The notes: generated from the letters alone by a model not told the origin. A stretch of DNA of 64,000 bases from JANQOZ01 sp045106555 (GCA_045106555.1 JBGCET010000008.1:62001-126000), one strand, 5' to 3'. Shown: positions 34,440 to 44,157, counted from the first letter of the stretch. Numbers and translations are program-made.

Positions 34440-35312
34440 CTATTGCGCTGGTAGCGAAAACTCCGCCAACTCAGCTTTGCTGTGAGGCTCAAGATCAAAC
34501 AAAGCGTCATCCAGAAAAGCGCCAACCGCATCGGCATTACCTACGCGTACCGACAACCCAAGCCCGGTATCGAACGATCGACGAGTACCTGCAGCAATCA
34601 GCCCATAGGCAAGACGTTTACCCTTCAGGTCGTGTACTTCGAGCCATGCCTCTTCAGCAAAATCCAGATGCAGCATGGGAACGGGCAAAACAGGAGCCGG
34701 CGGCGAAACCGCAGGGGTTTTCAATAGCTCCGGCAGAGGCGACATCGACGCCAAACGAGGTTCCATTCGCCCAGTCGACGCGCCCTGCTCGGCCGAGTTC
34801 GCCGCGCTGTCAGAACTCGATTGCATCGCACTGCTGGTACTGGCAACGTTGGATGCAGCGGGTGACCGAATCTGGCCATCAAACGCGCCCATGACCAGCC
34901 AGGTAATGGGAATGGCCAGCAAAGCGGTTGCCGCAACATACCCCATCAGACGATGGGAATGATCAAAAGCCGTAGGCTTTGGCGTCACCAGAAAGTCAGA
35001 CTGCCGGGTATTTTCTGCCGCCCGCTCTCTGGATTCAAAGTATGTTTCGGCGGCTGAGCAGTCCACCTGGAGTATTCGCGCCAGTCCGTAGACATACCCA
35101 CGCAGATATACCGGGGCTCCCAGTTGATCCCAGTCACCGGATTCAATCCGAGAAATGGTGTATCCGGTCAGATTGATTTGGCGCGCCAATTCCCGCTCAC
35201 TTAACTTGCGACGCGTGCGCGCTTCCAGCAGGCGTTTGCCCAGCTTTTGCGCAGCCTCAAGGCCCCCATCGACCGCTGCCTGTTCGCTCATCGAACTATC
35301 CGCAGTACTCAT
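34440..35312 (-). CDS. rodZ: RodZ, cytoskeletal HTH membrane protein
   Basis: A 290-residue protein with an N-terminal helix-turn-helix (KLSERELARQINLTGYTISR...YLRGYVYGLARIL), one transmembrane segment at about 145-165, and a periplasmic C-terminal beta domain (DUF4115: LHLDFAEEAWLEVHDLKGKR). RodZ links MreB to the elongation machinery and sets rod shape. The start at 35312 follows GAGGATAACAATA, a strong site, and overlaps the pilW stop region by 17 bases; an ATG at 35291 is an alternative. Confidence 0.92.
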   Translation of the reverse strand: MSTADSSMSEQAAVDGGLEAAQKLGKRLLEARTRRKLSERELARQINLTGYTISRIESGDWDQLGAPVYLRGYVYGLARILQVDCSAAETYFESRERAAENTRQSDFLVTPKPTAFDHSHRLMGYVAATALLAIPITWLVMGAFDGQIRSPAASNVASTSSAMQSSSDSAANSAEQGASTGRMEPRLASMSPLPELLKTPAVSPPAPVLPVPMLHLDFAEEAWLEVHDLKGKRLAYGLIAAGTRRSFDTGLGLSVRVGNADAVGAFLDDALFDLEPHSKAELAEFSLPAQ

Positions 35313-36093
35313 TATTGTTATCCTCTTGCCCCAGTCGTTGAGCCTGGCTCGATTCCGGAAAATAGGATCTGAGCTGGCTGGCACAATCGCTGGCGGTCTT
35401 AGTATCACCCATGCGTGTCTCAATGGCATAACAAAGCCAAAGTGATTCGGGAGAATCGCCACCTGCGGCCTGCAATCGCTGCAGAAACGCCCTCGCCCGA
35501 AAATCGTCACCGCGCTTACACAGCGACCGACTTAGTAAAAACAATGCGTCAGGATATCGTTCGTTGGCATCCAGGGCCTGACGATAACGTTGTTCTGCTG
35601 AAGACAGGTCTCCGGATTGCTCAAGGCAGGTGCCTGCGTTGGTTAGGGCGACTTCCGGATTTTCGTAAAAAGGTTGGGCGATTGCGCGATTGAAGTACTC
35701 GATGGATTCTTCAAAGCGCCGAACTTTGCACAAAAACTGGCCGTAGTTGTTCAGCACATCGCCGTTATTGGGCGACAATTTTGCTGCCTGGCGATAGTGC
35801 CTTTCTGCGTCGTCAAAAAGATTGATCCGCTCAAAGATAACCCCTGCAACGGTATGAGCACCCGCAGACTCAGGATCCTGCAGCAAGGCCCGGCGAATTT
35901 TTTCCAGGGCTACTTCTGTTTCTCCCTTTTCCAGATAGCCCACTGCAAGCTGGGTATTGGTTTCCGCTGCGTTGTGTGCGGCATTAGCCTTTTGCTGCCG
36001 GGTTCGCTGATTATTACTGCCGCTGGTTGCGCAACCCGCGAGTAAAACCAGCACCATGATCCATGACGGCGATTGTCGAACAATGGTCTTCAT
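35296..36093 (-). CDS. pilW: PilW/PilF type IV pilus biogenesis lipoprotein
   Basis: A 265-residue TPR lipoprotein (lipobox LLAGC near residue 22). It shows the family TPR series LAVGYLEKGETEVALEKIRRA, AGVIFERINLFDDAERHYRQ and NNYGQFLCKVRRFEESIEYF. PilW/PilF pilots the PilQ secretin to the outer membrane for type IV pilus assembly. It overlaps rlmN (ATGA) and precedes rodZ, the canonical order. Confidence 0.93.
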   Translation of the reverse strand: MKTIVRQSPSWIMVLVLLAGCATSGSNNQRTRQQKANAAHNAAETNTQLAVGYLEKGETEVALEKIRRALLQDPESAGAHTVAGVIFERINLFDDAERHYRQAAKLSPNNGDVLNNYGQFLCKVRRFEESIEYFNRAIAQPFYENPEVALTNAGTCLEQSGDLSSAEQRYRQALDANERYPDALFLLSRSLCKRGDDFRARAFLQRLQAAGGDSPESLWLCYAIETRMGDTKTASDCASQLRSYFPESSQAQRLGQEDNNNEYCG

Positions 36094-37259
36094 GGCGTAA
36101 CACCTTGGCCTGCCATTAGCTTATTACGGTGACGCATTTGCCGTTTCGTTCGATCTTTTACCTGCCCTACCAGCTGTCCGCAGGCCGCATCAATGTCGTC
36201 GCCCCGAGTTTTACGCAGCGTAGCAACCACACCGGCTGCCTGGATAATGCGCTGGAAGGCCTCGATCCGACGCGGGGAGGACCGCGTGTATTGGGTGCCA
36301 GGAAACGGATTGAAGGGAATGAGGTTGAGTTTCGAGGGAACCTGACGCAGAAGCCTGACGAGCGCGCGGGCATGCTCAGGCTCGTCATTAACACCGTCGA
36401 TCAATGTATATTCGAAGGTGATTCGAGCCCGGGTTTTTCCGTCGATATAGCGATTGCAAGCCGCCAGCAGCTCAGCAATGGGATATTTTCGGTTCAGCGG
36501 CACCAGTGTGGTTCGAAGTGTGTTTTCCGCTGCGTGCAGCGATACCGCCAAGCTGACGTCAGCTGCCTCTCTTAATTGATCAATTCCGGGCACCAAGCCA
36601 GCGGTACTGATCGTCACCCTGCGGGCTGCAAAGCCCATCGCCAAATCCTCCAGCAAAAGGTTAATGGCGGGAAACACGTTGTCGGGGTTCAGCAACGGCT
36701 CACCCATACCCATAAACACCACGTTGGTGATTTTTCGGCTCGCCTGGGTGTGGCCCAGTTCGCGAGCCGCTACCAGTACCTGACCAATAATTTCAGCGGT
36801 GGTCAGGTTCCGACTGAACCCTTGGGTTGCTGTAGAGCAGAACGTACAATTGAGCATGCACCCCACTTGAGAGCTGATGCACAGTGTGCCGCGGTTGGGT
36901 TCGGGAATGTAAACCACTTCCACCGCGTTCCCACCATCGAGACCCAACAGCCATTTTACGGTGCCGTCTGCGGACTGCTTCTTCAGCTGAACCTGCGGCA
37001 AAGACACCGTGTATTGGGCGTCCAGTTGCTCACGCAGCTTGACGGAGATGTTGGACATCTCATGGAAGTCCACCACGTGCTGGTGGTAGACCCACTTGAG
37101 AATTTGCTGAGCCCGGAAAGGCTTCTCACCCAAGGTCTCAAGCTCAGTGCGCAAACCTGCCAAATCAAAATTCAGCAGGTTGGTTTTCAGCGTACTGGCC
37201 GCAGCAGCGGTGTCGTTTTTGACGACGACCGGCATAACTGTGGCAGACGCTGCGGTCAT
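36090..37259 (-). CDS. rlmN: RlmN, dual 23S rRNA/tRNA adenine C2 methyltransferase
   Basis: A 389-residue radical SAM enzyme. The cluster motif CMLNCTFCSTATQGF follows the conserved GTLCISSQVGC, and the late GDDIDAACGQL holds the catalytic cysteine. It makes 2-methyladenosine in 23S rRNA (A2503) and certain tRNAs. Its start overlaps the ndk stop (TGATG), showing tight coupling. A family N-terminal extension of about 25 residues is present. Confidence 0.96.
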   Translation of the reverse strand: MTAASATVMPVVVKNDTAAAASTLKTNLLNFDLAGLRTELETLGEKPFRAQQILKWVYHQHVVDFHEMSNISVKLREQLDAQYTVSLPQVQLKKQSADGTVKWLLGLDGGNAVEVVYIPEPNRGTLCISSQVGCMLNCTFCSTATQGFSRNLTTAEIIGQVLVAARELGHTQASRKITNVVFMGMGEPLLNPDNVFPAINLLLEDLAMGFAARRVTISTAGLVPGIDQLREAADVSLAVSLHAAENTLRTTLVPLNRKYPIAELLAACNRYIDGKTRARITFEYTLIDGVNDEPEHARALVRLLRQVPSKLNLIPFNPFPGTQYTRSSPRRIEAFQRIIQAAGVVATLRKTRGDDIDAACGQLVGQVKDRTKRQMRHRNKLMAGQGVTP

Positions 37260-37672
37260 CAGCTCAAGCCGGGGAAGAAAAAGGCAATTTCGGTAGCAGC
37301 TGTCTCCGGTGCATCAGAGCCGTGTACGGCATTGGCATCAATGCTGTCGGCAAAGTCCGCTCGAATGGTTCCCGGTGCGGCTTCTGCCGGGTTAGTGGCC
37401 CCCATGAGTTCGCGGTTAAGCGCGATGGCATTGTCGCCTTCAAGCACTTGGATCATCACCGGGCCAGAGCTCATGAAGCCCACCAGGTCGTTGTAAAACG
37501 GGCGTTCTTTATGCACCGCATAGAAGCCGCCGGCTTCCTCAACGCTCAGGTGCTTCATCTGAGCGGCCACGATCTTCAGGCCGGCACCTTCAAAACGGCG
37601 ATAAATTTCACCAATGATGTTTTTAGCAACCGCGTCGGGCTTGATAATTGAAAGGGTGCGTTGACTGCTCAC
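37259..37672 (-). CDS. ndk: Nucleoside diphosphate kinase
   Basis: A 137-residue enzyme balancing NTP pools. It contains RTLSIIKPDAVAKN near the start and the active-site histidine in NAVHGSDAPETA. The start codon is GTG at 37672 with an AGGAG site just before it. Slightly shorter than the E. coli protein but complete. Confidence 0.96.
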   Translation of the reverse strand: MSSQRTLSIIKPDAVAKNIIGEIYRRFEGAGLKIVAAQMKHLSVEEAGGFYAVHKERPFYNDLVGFMSSGPVMIQVLEGDNAIALNRELMGATNPAEAAPGTIRADFADSIDANAVHGSDAPETAATEIAFFFPGLS

Positions 37673-37937
37673 CTGGGCTCCTGAATGTCTGTTGATCGGT
37701 ACGGATTTGAGCGCGAAATATTACCACAAAATGTTTCGCAATAACGCGAGGTTAGGACACCTACCTGTGAGTGATTTGTGGAAAAGTGACCAAACCCGCT
37801 GATAGTGCTCACGCAGGCCGTGAAAAATCGCTGTAAGTCTCAGAAAAACCGCAAGATTTAATGCCAACGACTGTTTGAATTGGGTCTCGGTTACCTGCTA
37901 GTCTTCTGCCATCTCCAGTCTGATCGAAACTCATCCT

Positions 37938-38573
37938 ATGGCCAGCGGCCAGACCAAACACCGAATTATCCAGGCCGCGGAGCAGCTGTTTGCGACACAT
38001 GGCTTTGTCAGAGCGTCCCTACGTCAGGTCACTGAGCTCGCTGAGGTTAATCTTGCATCGGTCAATTATCACTTCGGCAGCAAAGAAAATTTGGTGCTTG
38101 AGGTCTTTCGGCGCCATCTCGATGGATTGAATGTTGAGCGGGAAAAAGCGTTTGAGTCCGTGATGAATCGCAGCACCGAACAAGAACCGCCAACCCTCAG
38201 CGATCTGCTGACGGCATTTATCGCGCCAGCGTTGCGTCTAAGCACCGACCCTTCTCAAGGCGAATACTTTGTTCAGATAGTGACCCGAGGGTATGTAGAG
38301 TACAAAGAGGAGTTGAGGGAGTTTCTCGCCAGAGAATATGGCGACATCAATCGTCGATTTTTTGCTGCCATAGGCAAACACCTGCCCCATCTGCCTGACG
38401 AAGAGGTGGCGAGAAGACTGGACTTCACCATCGGTGCTCTCACCTACAGTATGGGCGACTTTGGCATGACCAAATTGACCGACGGCGTGGACCGGGAAGC
38501 CTACCTGGAGGCCACAATCGAGTCTCTGGTGCATTTCACTCAGGCAGGCCTTATTCGTTCAGCAACGTCTTAA
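37938..38573 (+). CDS. TetR-family regulator resembling PsrA
   Basis: A 211-residue TetR protein. The helix-turn-helix is residues about 10-55 (ILQAAEQLFATHG-like opening, then ASLRQVTELAEVNLASVNYH and FGSKENLV). The VNLASVNYHFGSK version is typical of the PsrA/fatty-acid-responsive branch. The C-terminal ligand domain is divergent. It stands alone between divergent ndk and convergent galU, whose end overlaps this gene's end by 23 bases. Ligand and targets are not evident; lipid-related control is only a guess from similarity. Confidence 0.85.
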   Translation: MASGQTKHRIIQAAEQLFATHGFVRASLRQVTELAEVNLASVNYHFGSKENLVLEVFRRHLDGLNVEREKAFESVMNRSTEQEPPTLSDLLTAFIAPALRLSTDPSQGEYFVQIVTRGYVEYKEELREFLAREYGDINRRFFAAIGKHLPHLPDEEVARRLDFTIGALTYSMGDFGMTKLTDGVDREAYLEATIESLVHFTQAGLIRSATS

Positions 38574-39426
38574 GCATCGTCATTGTGGACTGACCCATGT
38601 CCGGATCGGCCAGGGCCAGTTCAACCGTCGCCTGAACAAACCCCAGCTTGCTTCCGCAGTCGTAGCGAGTGCCCTGGAAGCGATAACAGTAAACATCTTC
38701 CACCGCCAACAGTTCGGCAATTGCATCCGTCAACTGAATTTCCCCACCGGCTCCAGGTGTAGTATTTGCCAATAAGTCAAAGATTTTGGGTGTCAGCAGG
38801 TATCGCCCGACCACGGCGAGATTAGACGGGGCTTGGGCTGGCTCAGGTTTTTCAACAATGGCCTCAAGTTTTTCCACCCGATCGCCGTGCGGCACGGTGG
38901 ACACAATGCCATAGCGGTTGGTGTGTTCGTGAGGCACCTCCTCCACAGCGATGACGCTACAGCCAGTCTGTTCGTAAACCTGCACCATCTGGGCCAGACA
39001 GCCTGGCCCGCTATTGACGATCAGATCGTCAGGCAAGATCACGCCAAACGGCTCGTTACCCACGGCGTCGGCACCACAGAGCACGGCATGACCCAGGCCC
39101 AGGGCTTCTGGCTGGGATACCGCTGCCCGATTGACCCCGGATGGCAAGGTACCTTGAACCTTTTCCAGAACATCCAACTTGCCGTCTTCCCGTAGCCGAG
39201 TTTCCAGTTCAAATGCGCTGTCAAAATGATCGCTGATCGCCTGTTTGCTGCGATTGGTAATAAACACCAGAGAGCTGGCTCCGGCATCGGTTGCCTCATC
39301 CGCGGCATATTGAATCAATGGCCGATCAACAATCGGCAACATCTCTTTCGGTATGGCTTTGGTCGCTGGCAAAAACCGTGTGCCCAGCCCCGCGACCGGA
39401 AACATCACTTTGCGAATTTTTTGCAT
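38551..39426 (-). CDS. galU: UTP-glucose-1-phosphate uridylyltransferase
   Basis: A 291-residue nucleotidyltransferase making UDP-glucose. The start at 39426 gives the family opening MQKIRKVMFPVAGLGTRFLP with the nucleotide-binding loop, then KAIPKEMLPIVDRPLIQYA, LPDDLI and GGEIQLTDAI. The open frame reaches 39519 but the extra part lies in the upstream gene and is not GalU-like. It follows the polysaccharide genes, feeding sugar nucleotides to LPS or exopolysaccharide synthesis. Confidence 0.96.
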   Translation of the reverse strand: MQKIRKVMFPVAGLGTRFLPATKAIPKEMLPIVDRPLIQYAADEATDAGASSLVFITNRSKQAISDHFDSAFELETRLREDGKLDVLEKVQGTLPSGVNRAAVSQPEALGLGHAVLCGADAVGNEPFGVILPDDLIVNSGPGCLAQMVQVYEQTGCSVIAVEEVPHEHTNRYGIVSTVPHGDRVEKLEAIVEKPEPAQAPSNLAVVGRYLLTPKIFDLLANTTPGAGGEIQLTDAIAELLAVEDVYCYRFQGTRYDCGSKLGFVQATVELALADPDMGQSTMTMLKTLLNE

Positions 39427-39452
39427 GAAAAGGGTCTCGTTTTTGTTTGGGT

Positions 39453-41375
39453 TCAACCGGTGGCCGGCTGAACGGGCATTGACACCGCTTCGGTGACCGA
39501 GCCCTCGATGTTTGCACAATACTCAGGCACGAGTTCAGCTAACGCGGCGCCAATCGCCTCTCCGTCCATTGAGCGACAGCCATGATGCAACGCGCTGACC
39601 GATTGTTGAACCTTATGCCAGTTGTGTGGCCGATGAAAGGCCAACAGAATCTGTTGCCACTGCGTAGTCTGGTAACGTTCCTGTTCATGAAACAACTCTT
39701 CGTGAAGCTTCTCGCCCGGACGCAGACCAATAAATTCTATGGCAATTTCTTTCTCAGGAATTTTGCCAGCCAGATGAATCATTTGTTCGGCCAGGTACCG
39801 AATCGCAATGGGCTCCCCCATGTCCAAGGCATAAATTTCTCCGCTGTCGCCAATGCTGGCAACCTGCATAATAAGCTGGCACGCCTCTGGAATAGTCATG
39901 AAGTACCGGGTCACATCAGGATGGGTTACAGACAGCGGCCCACCTTTCTGAATCTGTTCTCGAAACAACGGCACGACGCTGCCGGCCGAGTTCAGCACGT
40001 TGCCAAACCTCACGGTGACAAAGTGGGTCGATGACGCCTGGGCCAATGCCTGACAAAGAATTTCTGCGGCGCGTTTTGTTGCCCCCATCACACTGCTGGG
40101 GTTCACTGCTTTGTCTGATGAGATGAGCACAAAGCGCCCAACTCCATGACGGTCGGCGGCCAACGCCAATTCGCGAGTACCCACCACATTGTTTCTTGCC
40201 GCCTCGCGCAATTGATATTCAAGTAGAGGAACGTGTTTGAACGCGGCTGCATGGAAAACCACCTCTGGGCTAAATGCCTGCATGGCCCAATCAACAGCGG
40301 CGGCATCACAAACATCTATCAACAGCGCATCAAGTTCAAGCCCAGGCCAGGCCTCGCGAAGTTCGCGTTCGATTTGATAAAGGTTATGTTCCGAACGCTC
40401 AATGATTGTCAGACGACTGGGGCTCAGTCGAGCGACTTGCCGACACAACTCACCGCCGATGGAGCCCCCTCCCCCACTGACCATGATGCTTCTGCCCTCC
40501 AGCCCGCCCTCAATGGCGTTCCAATCCAGGGCCACTGGGTCCCGCCCAAGCAGGTCTTCGATCGCCACGTCTTTCAACTCATGGATCGATGACTTGCCCG
40601 ACACCAAGTCATTCAAACGCGGCACCGTTCGAAACGTCACCCGGGCCTGCTCACACAGATTGACTATCCGTTGCATCTGCTGGTTGTTGGCCGAGGGGAT
40701 CGCGATAATGGCAAGGTCAATCGCCTGCTCGCGAACAATGTTCTCGAGCTTTTCCATAGCGCCAAATACCGGCAGCCCTCGCAGCTTGCTGCCCTTGAGA
40801 TGCCGGTCATCATCGAGGAACCCAACGGGATAATACTGACCATCACGGGGTAAATCTCGGGCCAAAAGGTCACCCGTGGTGCCTGCCCCAAGTAACAGTA
40901 CGCGGGTATGGCCTGGTCGCGAGCGGAAATTCAGGGAACGATCTTTCCATAGCCGCAGCGCCAGCCTGGGAGCGCCCAGCAAAATACTCAGAAGCACCGG
41001 GTAAATGAGAAATACTGATCGTGGGGCGCCTTCCAGGCGACTGATTAAGAACAGCGCCAAAAATATCAGCAAGGTGCCGTAAAGCGCGGCACGGGTAATG
41101 TTCCACAAATCCGGCAGACTGGCGAAGCGCCATATTCCGCGGTAAAGACCAATCGCCGCAAAAACCACCCCTTGAGCAAACAGCACCACCGGCATTTCTG
41201 CAGGCCACAGGGGCTGCGCCTTAAAAAACGGCAACAGCTGATAACGCAACCAGTGAGCGCCATTCCACGCCAGCCACACCATCATCAAGTCGTGCAGGAC
41301 AACGGCAGTTCGAGGATGCCATACCAGGCGATTCACCGAGCTTGGCCTCGGTCTAACTGTCGTCCGCCCAGCCAC
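39453..41375 (-). CDS. wbpM: WbpM/CapD-type nucleoside-diphosphate-sugar dehydratase, membrane-anchored
   Basis: A 640-residue protein. About four N-terminal membrane segments are followed by a first Rossmann domain (VLLLGAGTTGDLLARDL) and a second SDR domain at about 290-600 (MVSGGGGSIGGELCRQVAR; SSDKAVNPSSVMGATKRAAE, with the Met replacing Tyr typical of the 4,6-dehydratase branch). Such enzymes make 6-deoxy-4-keto UDP-sugars for O-antigen, capsule or exopolysaccharide. It overlaps the upstream glycosyltransferase gene by 43 bases if the GTG at 41375 is used; a later start is possible. The precise sugar is unknown. Confidence 0.9.
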   Translation of the reverse strand: MAGRTTVRPRPSSVNRLVWHPRTAVVLHDLMMVWLAWNGAHWLRYQLLPFFKAQPLWPAEMPVVLFAQGVVFAAIGLYRGIWRFASLPDLWNITRAALYGTLLIFLALFLISRLEGAPRSVFLIYPVLLSILLGAPRLALRLWKDRSLNFRSRPGHTRVLLLGAGTTGDLLARDLPRDGQYYPVGFLDDDRHLKGSKLRGLPVFGAMEKLENIVREQAIDLAIIAIPSANNQQMQRIVNLCEQARVTFRTVPRLNDLVSGKSSIHELKDVAIEDLLGRDPVALDWNAIEGGLEGRSIMVSGGGGSIGGELCRQVARLSPSRLTIIERSEHNLYQIERELREAWPGLELDALLIDVCDAAAVDWAMQAFSPEVVFHAAAFKHVPLLEYQLREAARNNVVGTRELALAADRHGVGRFVLISSDKAVNPSSVMGATKRAAEILCQALAQASSTHFVTVRFGNVLNSAGSVVPLFREQIQKGGPLSVTHPDVTRYFMTIPEACQLIMQVASIGDSGEIYALDMGEPIAIRYLAEQMIHLAGKIPEKEIAIEFIGLRPGEKLHEELFHEQERYQTTQWQQILLAFHRPHNWHKVQQSVSALHHGCRSMDGEAIGAALAELVPEYCANIEGSVTEAVSMPVQPATG

Positions 41376-42352
41376 CAGCAGAGAATCAGTATCAGATACA
41401 CGGAAATTACGATCATGTGGCTGTACTCAGGCTTTTCGCGGAGCAAGCTTAGCGCCGGCCAGATGAATAGAGCATTAACTACGGCCAACCCAAGCACAAC
41501 ACCTGTAGACCCTGCGCGGCCCATTGCCAGACGCTGGTACAGGTGCTCCCGGTGGCCATCATACCATCGCTGCCCACGGGCAATCCGTGATATCAAAGTG
41601 GCGCTGGCATCGACCACGAACACCGCGGGCAACAGCATGACAGCAAAAAAGCTCAGGGTGCCATCTGCCAAACCCAAGATTGCGGTGACAGCGAGAATCG
41701 AAGCCAGGCCATAGCTTCCCACATCGCCCATGAATACCCGGGCATTGGGAAAATTCCAAGGCAAAAAGCCTAATGCAACAGCCGCGGATAAGAAGCCGCA
41801 AATGCCGGCCGGCCCAAGGGCGGACAGAGAGCCTGCCGACTGAAACGAGAGTAGCCCAACACCAGCCCCCATAAATAGCGTCTGAACCCCTGCCACGCCG
41901 TCGCTGCCGTCCATGAAGTTAAACAGGTTGATCCACCAAACGACGATGACAGTGGCGGGCAGCACTAACCATAACGTCGAGGAGTCCATCGGCAGCGACC
42001 CCTTGACGCTCCATAGCAACGCCAAGGTCGCCAGCACCTGCACCAGCGCACGCCAACGTGACGGAATGGATTGGTGGTCATCCCAAAACCCAAGTCCCGC
42101 CAACAAGGCGATAAACGCGCCCGCCATGCCGGGCAGTTGCAAATGACCTTGCATACCGGGCACCCAAGGTGCCAATGCCACCGCCAGCAGAAACACCACA
42201 ATCATGGCGATACCACCGCCTCTGGCGACGGGCTGCTGATGGACCCGACGAGCATCCGGCAAATCCACGAGTCCTGAGCTGATGGCGTAGCGCCTGGCCA
42301 GCGGCGTCAGCGCAAACGAACTGAGAAGGGCAAAAAGAAAAAGGCCGGTCAT
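41333..42352 (-). CDS. MraY/WecA-family undecaprenyl-phosphate sugar-1-phosphate transferase (WbpL-like)
   Basis: A 339-residue integral membrane enzyme that starts O-antigen or exopolysaccharide units on undecaprenyl phosphate. It has about ten hydrophobic segments and the family motifs LVDLPDARRVHQQPVARGGG, GFWDDHQSIPSRWRALVQ, NLFNFMDGSDGVAGVQ (catalytic Asp region), VFMGDVGSYGLA and the histidine motif YDGHREHLYQRLA. It pairs with the WbpM-like gene as in O-antigen loci. WecA, WbpL and TuaA are hard to separate from sequence alone. Confidence 0.9.
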   Translation of the reverse strand: MTGLFLFALLSSFALTPLARRYAISSGLVDLPDARRVHQQPVARGGGIAMIVVFLLAVALAPWVPGMQGHLQLPGMAGAFIALLAGLGFWDDHQSIPSRWRALVQVLATLALLWSVKGSLPMDSSTLWLVLPATVIVVWWINLFNFMDGSDGVAGVQTLFMGAGVGLLSFQSAGSLSALGPAGICGFLSAAVALGFLPWNFPNARVFMGDVGSYGLASILAVTAILGLADGTLSFFAVMLLPAVFVVDASATLISRIARGQRWYDGHREHLYQRLAMGRAGSTGVVLGLAVVNALFIWPALSLLREKPEYSHMIVISVYLILILCWWLGGRQLDRGQAR

Positions 42353-42364
42353 CCGGGCAGGCCC

Positions 42365-43537
42365 TTATTCGCCAGCGACGCCGTGGATGGGCTTGACGCT
42401 GTTCCAGCGTTTGCAGCTGGGGCAGTGCCAGTGCAAAGACCGGGTACCGAATCCACACTGATTGCAGCGGTAAACCGGCTTGCCTTCAAGCAGCTTTGAG
42501 GTCAAATCCTGCAAGATGAGCAGGTTGTCGCGCTGCTGTCCTTCGGTGTCGTGGAGGTTCAGACCAATCAAATACGCCAGCCCACGAACCGATGGCCGCT
42601 TGCGTAACTGATCATTGATAAACTCTACCGCAGGCTGCCGACCCTCATCACTCAGGATTAACTCTGCCAACGCAATGACTGGCGACACACCTCGATACTG
42701 ACCGATGACGTCGTAAAGAAATTCTTTGGCTTCAGGCAGGCGGTTGGCGCTATCGTAACAACGCAGGATGGGTTCAAGAATATCGGGAATGTAATCAAGG
42801 TCTTGTTCCGCCACCCGTCGATAGGCGGCAATCGCTTTCTCACACTGCCCTTCCTGGATACTGATGTGGCCTTCCAAAATACTGGCTCGAACACACCGTG
42901 AATCGACGTTTAAGGCCCTTTGAATTTGGTTTCTGGCGGATTGAATATTTCCGCCATCCCACATTGCCTGAGCAATTTCGCAAAAGAACTGAGCGATCAC
43001 CGGGCGCATGTTATCGCCAGAAACCTCCTGCAAGGTTCGGGCATGCTCAATGGACTTGTCCCAGTCACGTTCCTGCTGATAGATACTGATGAGATGACGC
43101 AGTGCTTCCGGTCGGCGCTCTTTCATCTCCAGCAACTCGGAAAAAAGTTTTTCGGCCCGGTCCAACAACCCCGCACGCATGAAGTCCTCTCCCAGTTCCA
43201 GCACGGCCTGGGTTCGTTGTTCATGACTCAAACCTTCGCGGGACACAAGGTTCTGATGGAAACGGATGGCTCTGTCGACTTCGCCTCTGCGCCGGAAGAG
43301 ATTGCCCAGAGCCAAATGGGTTTCTACCGTGTCCCGATCCAGTTCGGCGATTTTAAGAAAAACCTCAATGGCTTTGTCCGGCTGTTCATTCAGCAGGTAA
43401 TTCAGGCCACGGAAGTAGCTGGTTGAAAACTGCTTGAGGGATGCCGACTCTTGACGCTTTTGCGCCAGCACATGAGCAAGCCATCCCGACCCCGCCGCCA
43501 CCGGCAGCAGCAGCCAGAATAAACTGGTTTCAGCCAT
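42365..43537 (-). CDS. lapB: LapB (YciM), regulator of LpxC turnover
   Basis: A 390-residue protein with an N-terminal membrane anchor, a run of TPR repeats (GLNYLLNEQPDKAIEVFLKI; HLALGNLFRRRGEVDRAIRF and following) and a C-terminal rubredoxin-type metal site (YRCNQCGFGTRSLHWHCPSC). LapB delivers LpxC to FtsH and so limits LPS synthesis. It overlaps lapA by 8 bases; the order ihfB-lapA-lapB is conserved in gammaproteobacteria. Confidence 0.95.
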   Translation of the reverse strand: MAETSLFWLLLPVAAGSGWLAHVLAQKRQESASLKQFSTSYFRGLNYLLNEQPDKAIEVFLKIAELDRDTVETHLALGNLFRRRGEVDRAIRFHQNLVSREGLSHEQRTQAVLELGEDFMRAGLLDRAEKLFSELLEMKERRPEALRHLISIYQQERDWDKSIEHARTLQEVSGDNMRPVIAQFFCEIAQAMWDGGNIQSARNQIQRALNVDSRCVRASILEGHISIQEGQCEKAIAAYRRVAEQDLDYIPDILEPILRCYDSANRLPEAKEFLYDVIGQYRGVSPVIALAELILSDEGRQPAVEFINDQLRKRPSVRGLAYLIGLNLHDTEGQQRDNLLILQDLTSKLLEGKPVYRCNQCGFGTRSLHWHCPSCKRWNSVKPIHGVAGE

Positions 43538-43814
43538 TGTTGGTGGCTAGTGAGCGACCGTCACCCGCAGATTTTGCCCGGGAGGCCTTCAGTGAACGGA
43601 TACGGCGCTTAACCCCGAGCCACATGGAAAAATACACCAGAGTACCGCTGAGAATAATACCCGCAAGGAAAGCGGACATGACGATCAAGGCCAGGGGCCA
43701 TTGAATCTGAACGAAGAATAGGTCAACGGTTACGGGCGTTTCGTTAAGTGTGCCGAAAAACAAACCGCCGGCAACAAACAGAACGACGAGTAGCAGGGTA
43801 AAAAATCGACTCAT
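43530..43814 (-). CDS. lapA: LapA (YciS) membrane protein
   Basis: A 94-residue protein with two membrane segments (about 4-22 and 38-62) typical of DUF1049/LapA: FFGTLNETPVTVDLFFVQIQ followed by PLALIVMSAFLAGIILSG. It works with LapB in LPS assembly control. The tail is basic. It lies between ihfB and lapB as usual. Confidence 0.92.
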   Translation of the reverse strand: MSRFFTLLLVVLFVAGGLFFGTLNETPVTVDLFFVQIQWPLALIVMSAFLAGIILSGTLVYFSMWLGVKRRIRSLKASRAKSAGDGRSLATNNG

Positions 43815-43866
43815 CGGCTAAGCCTTAACTGGCTGCCACTTTCGGAGAACATACATTCGCCTGAGT

Positions 43867-44157
43867 TCAAGAATCGTCTGAGCGATTAACCCGCTCACGT
43901 AATTCTTTGCCTGGTTTGAAATGAGGAACATGCTTGCCGGGTAGCGCTACAGCATCGCCGGTTTTTGGATTTCGTCCCATGCGCGGTGGCCTGAAATGCA
44001 GTGAGAAACTGCCAAAGCCCCTTACTTCAATGCGGTTGCCGTTAGCCAGAGAATCGCTCATCTGTTCAATCAGCGTCTTGACCGCCATCTCTACATCGGC
44101 GTAGGCCAGATGTCTCTGGCTCATTGCCAGTGCTTCAATCAGTTCGGACTTGGTCAT
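43867..44157 (-). CDS. ihfB: Integration host factor beta subunit
   Basis: A 96-residue HU/IHF protein: MTKSELIEALA opening, EVRGFGSFSLHFRPPRMGRN and the DNA-kinking arm (GRNPKTGDAVALPGKHVPHF). It bends DNA as a heterodimer with IhfA. It sits downstream of rpsA as in other gammaproteobacteria. Confidence 0.96.
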   Translation of the reverse strand: MTKSELIEALAMSQRHLAYADVEMAVKTLIEQMSDSLANGNRIEVRGFGSFSLHFRPPRMGRNPKTGDAVALPGKHVPHFKPGKELRERVNRSDDS

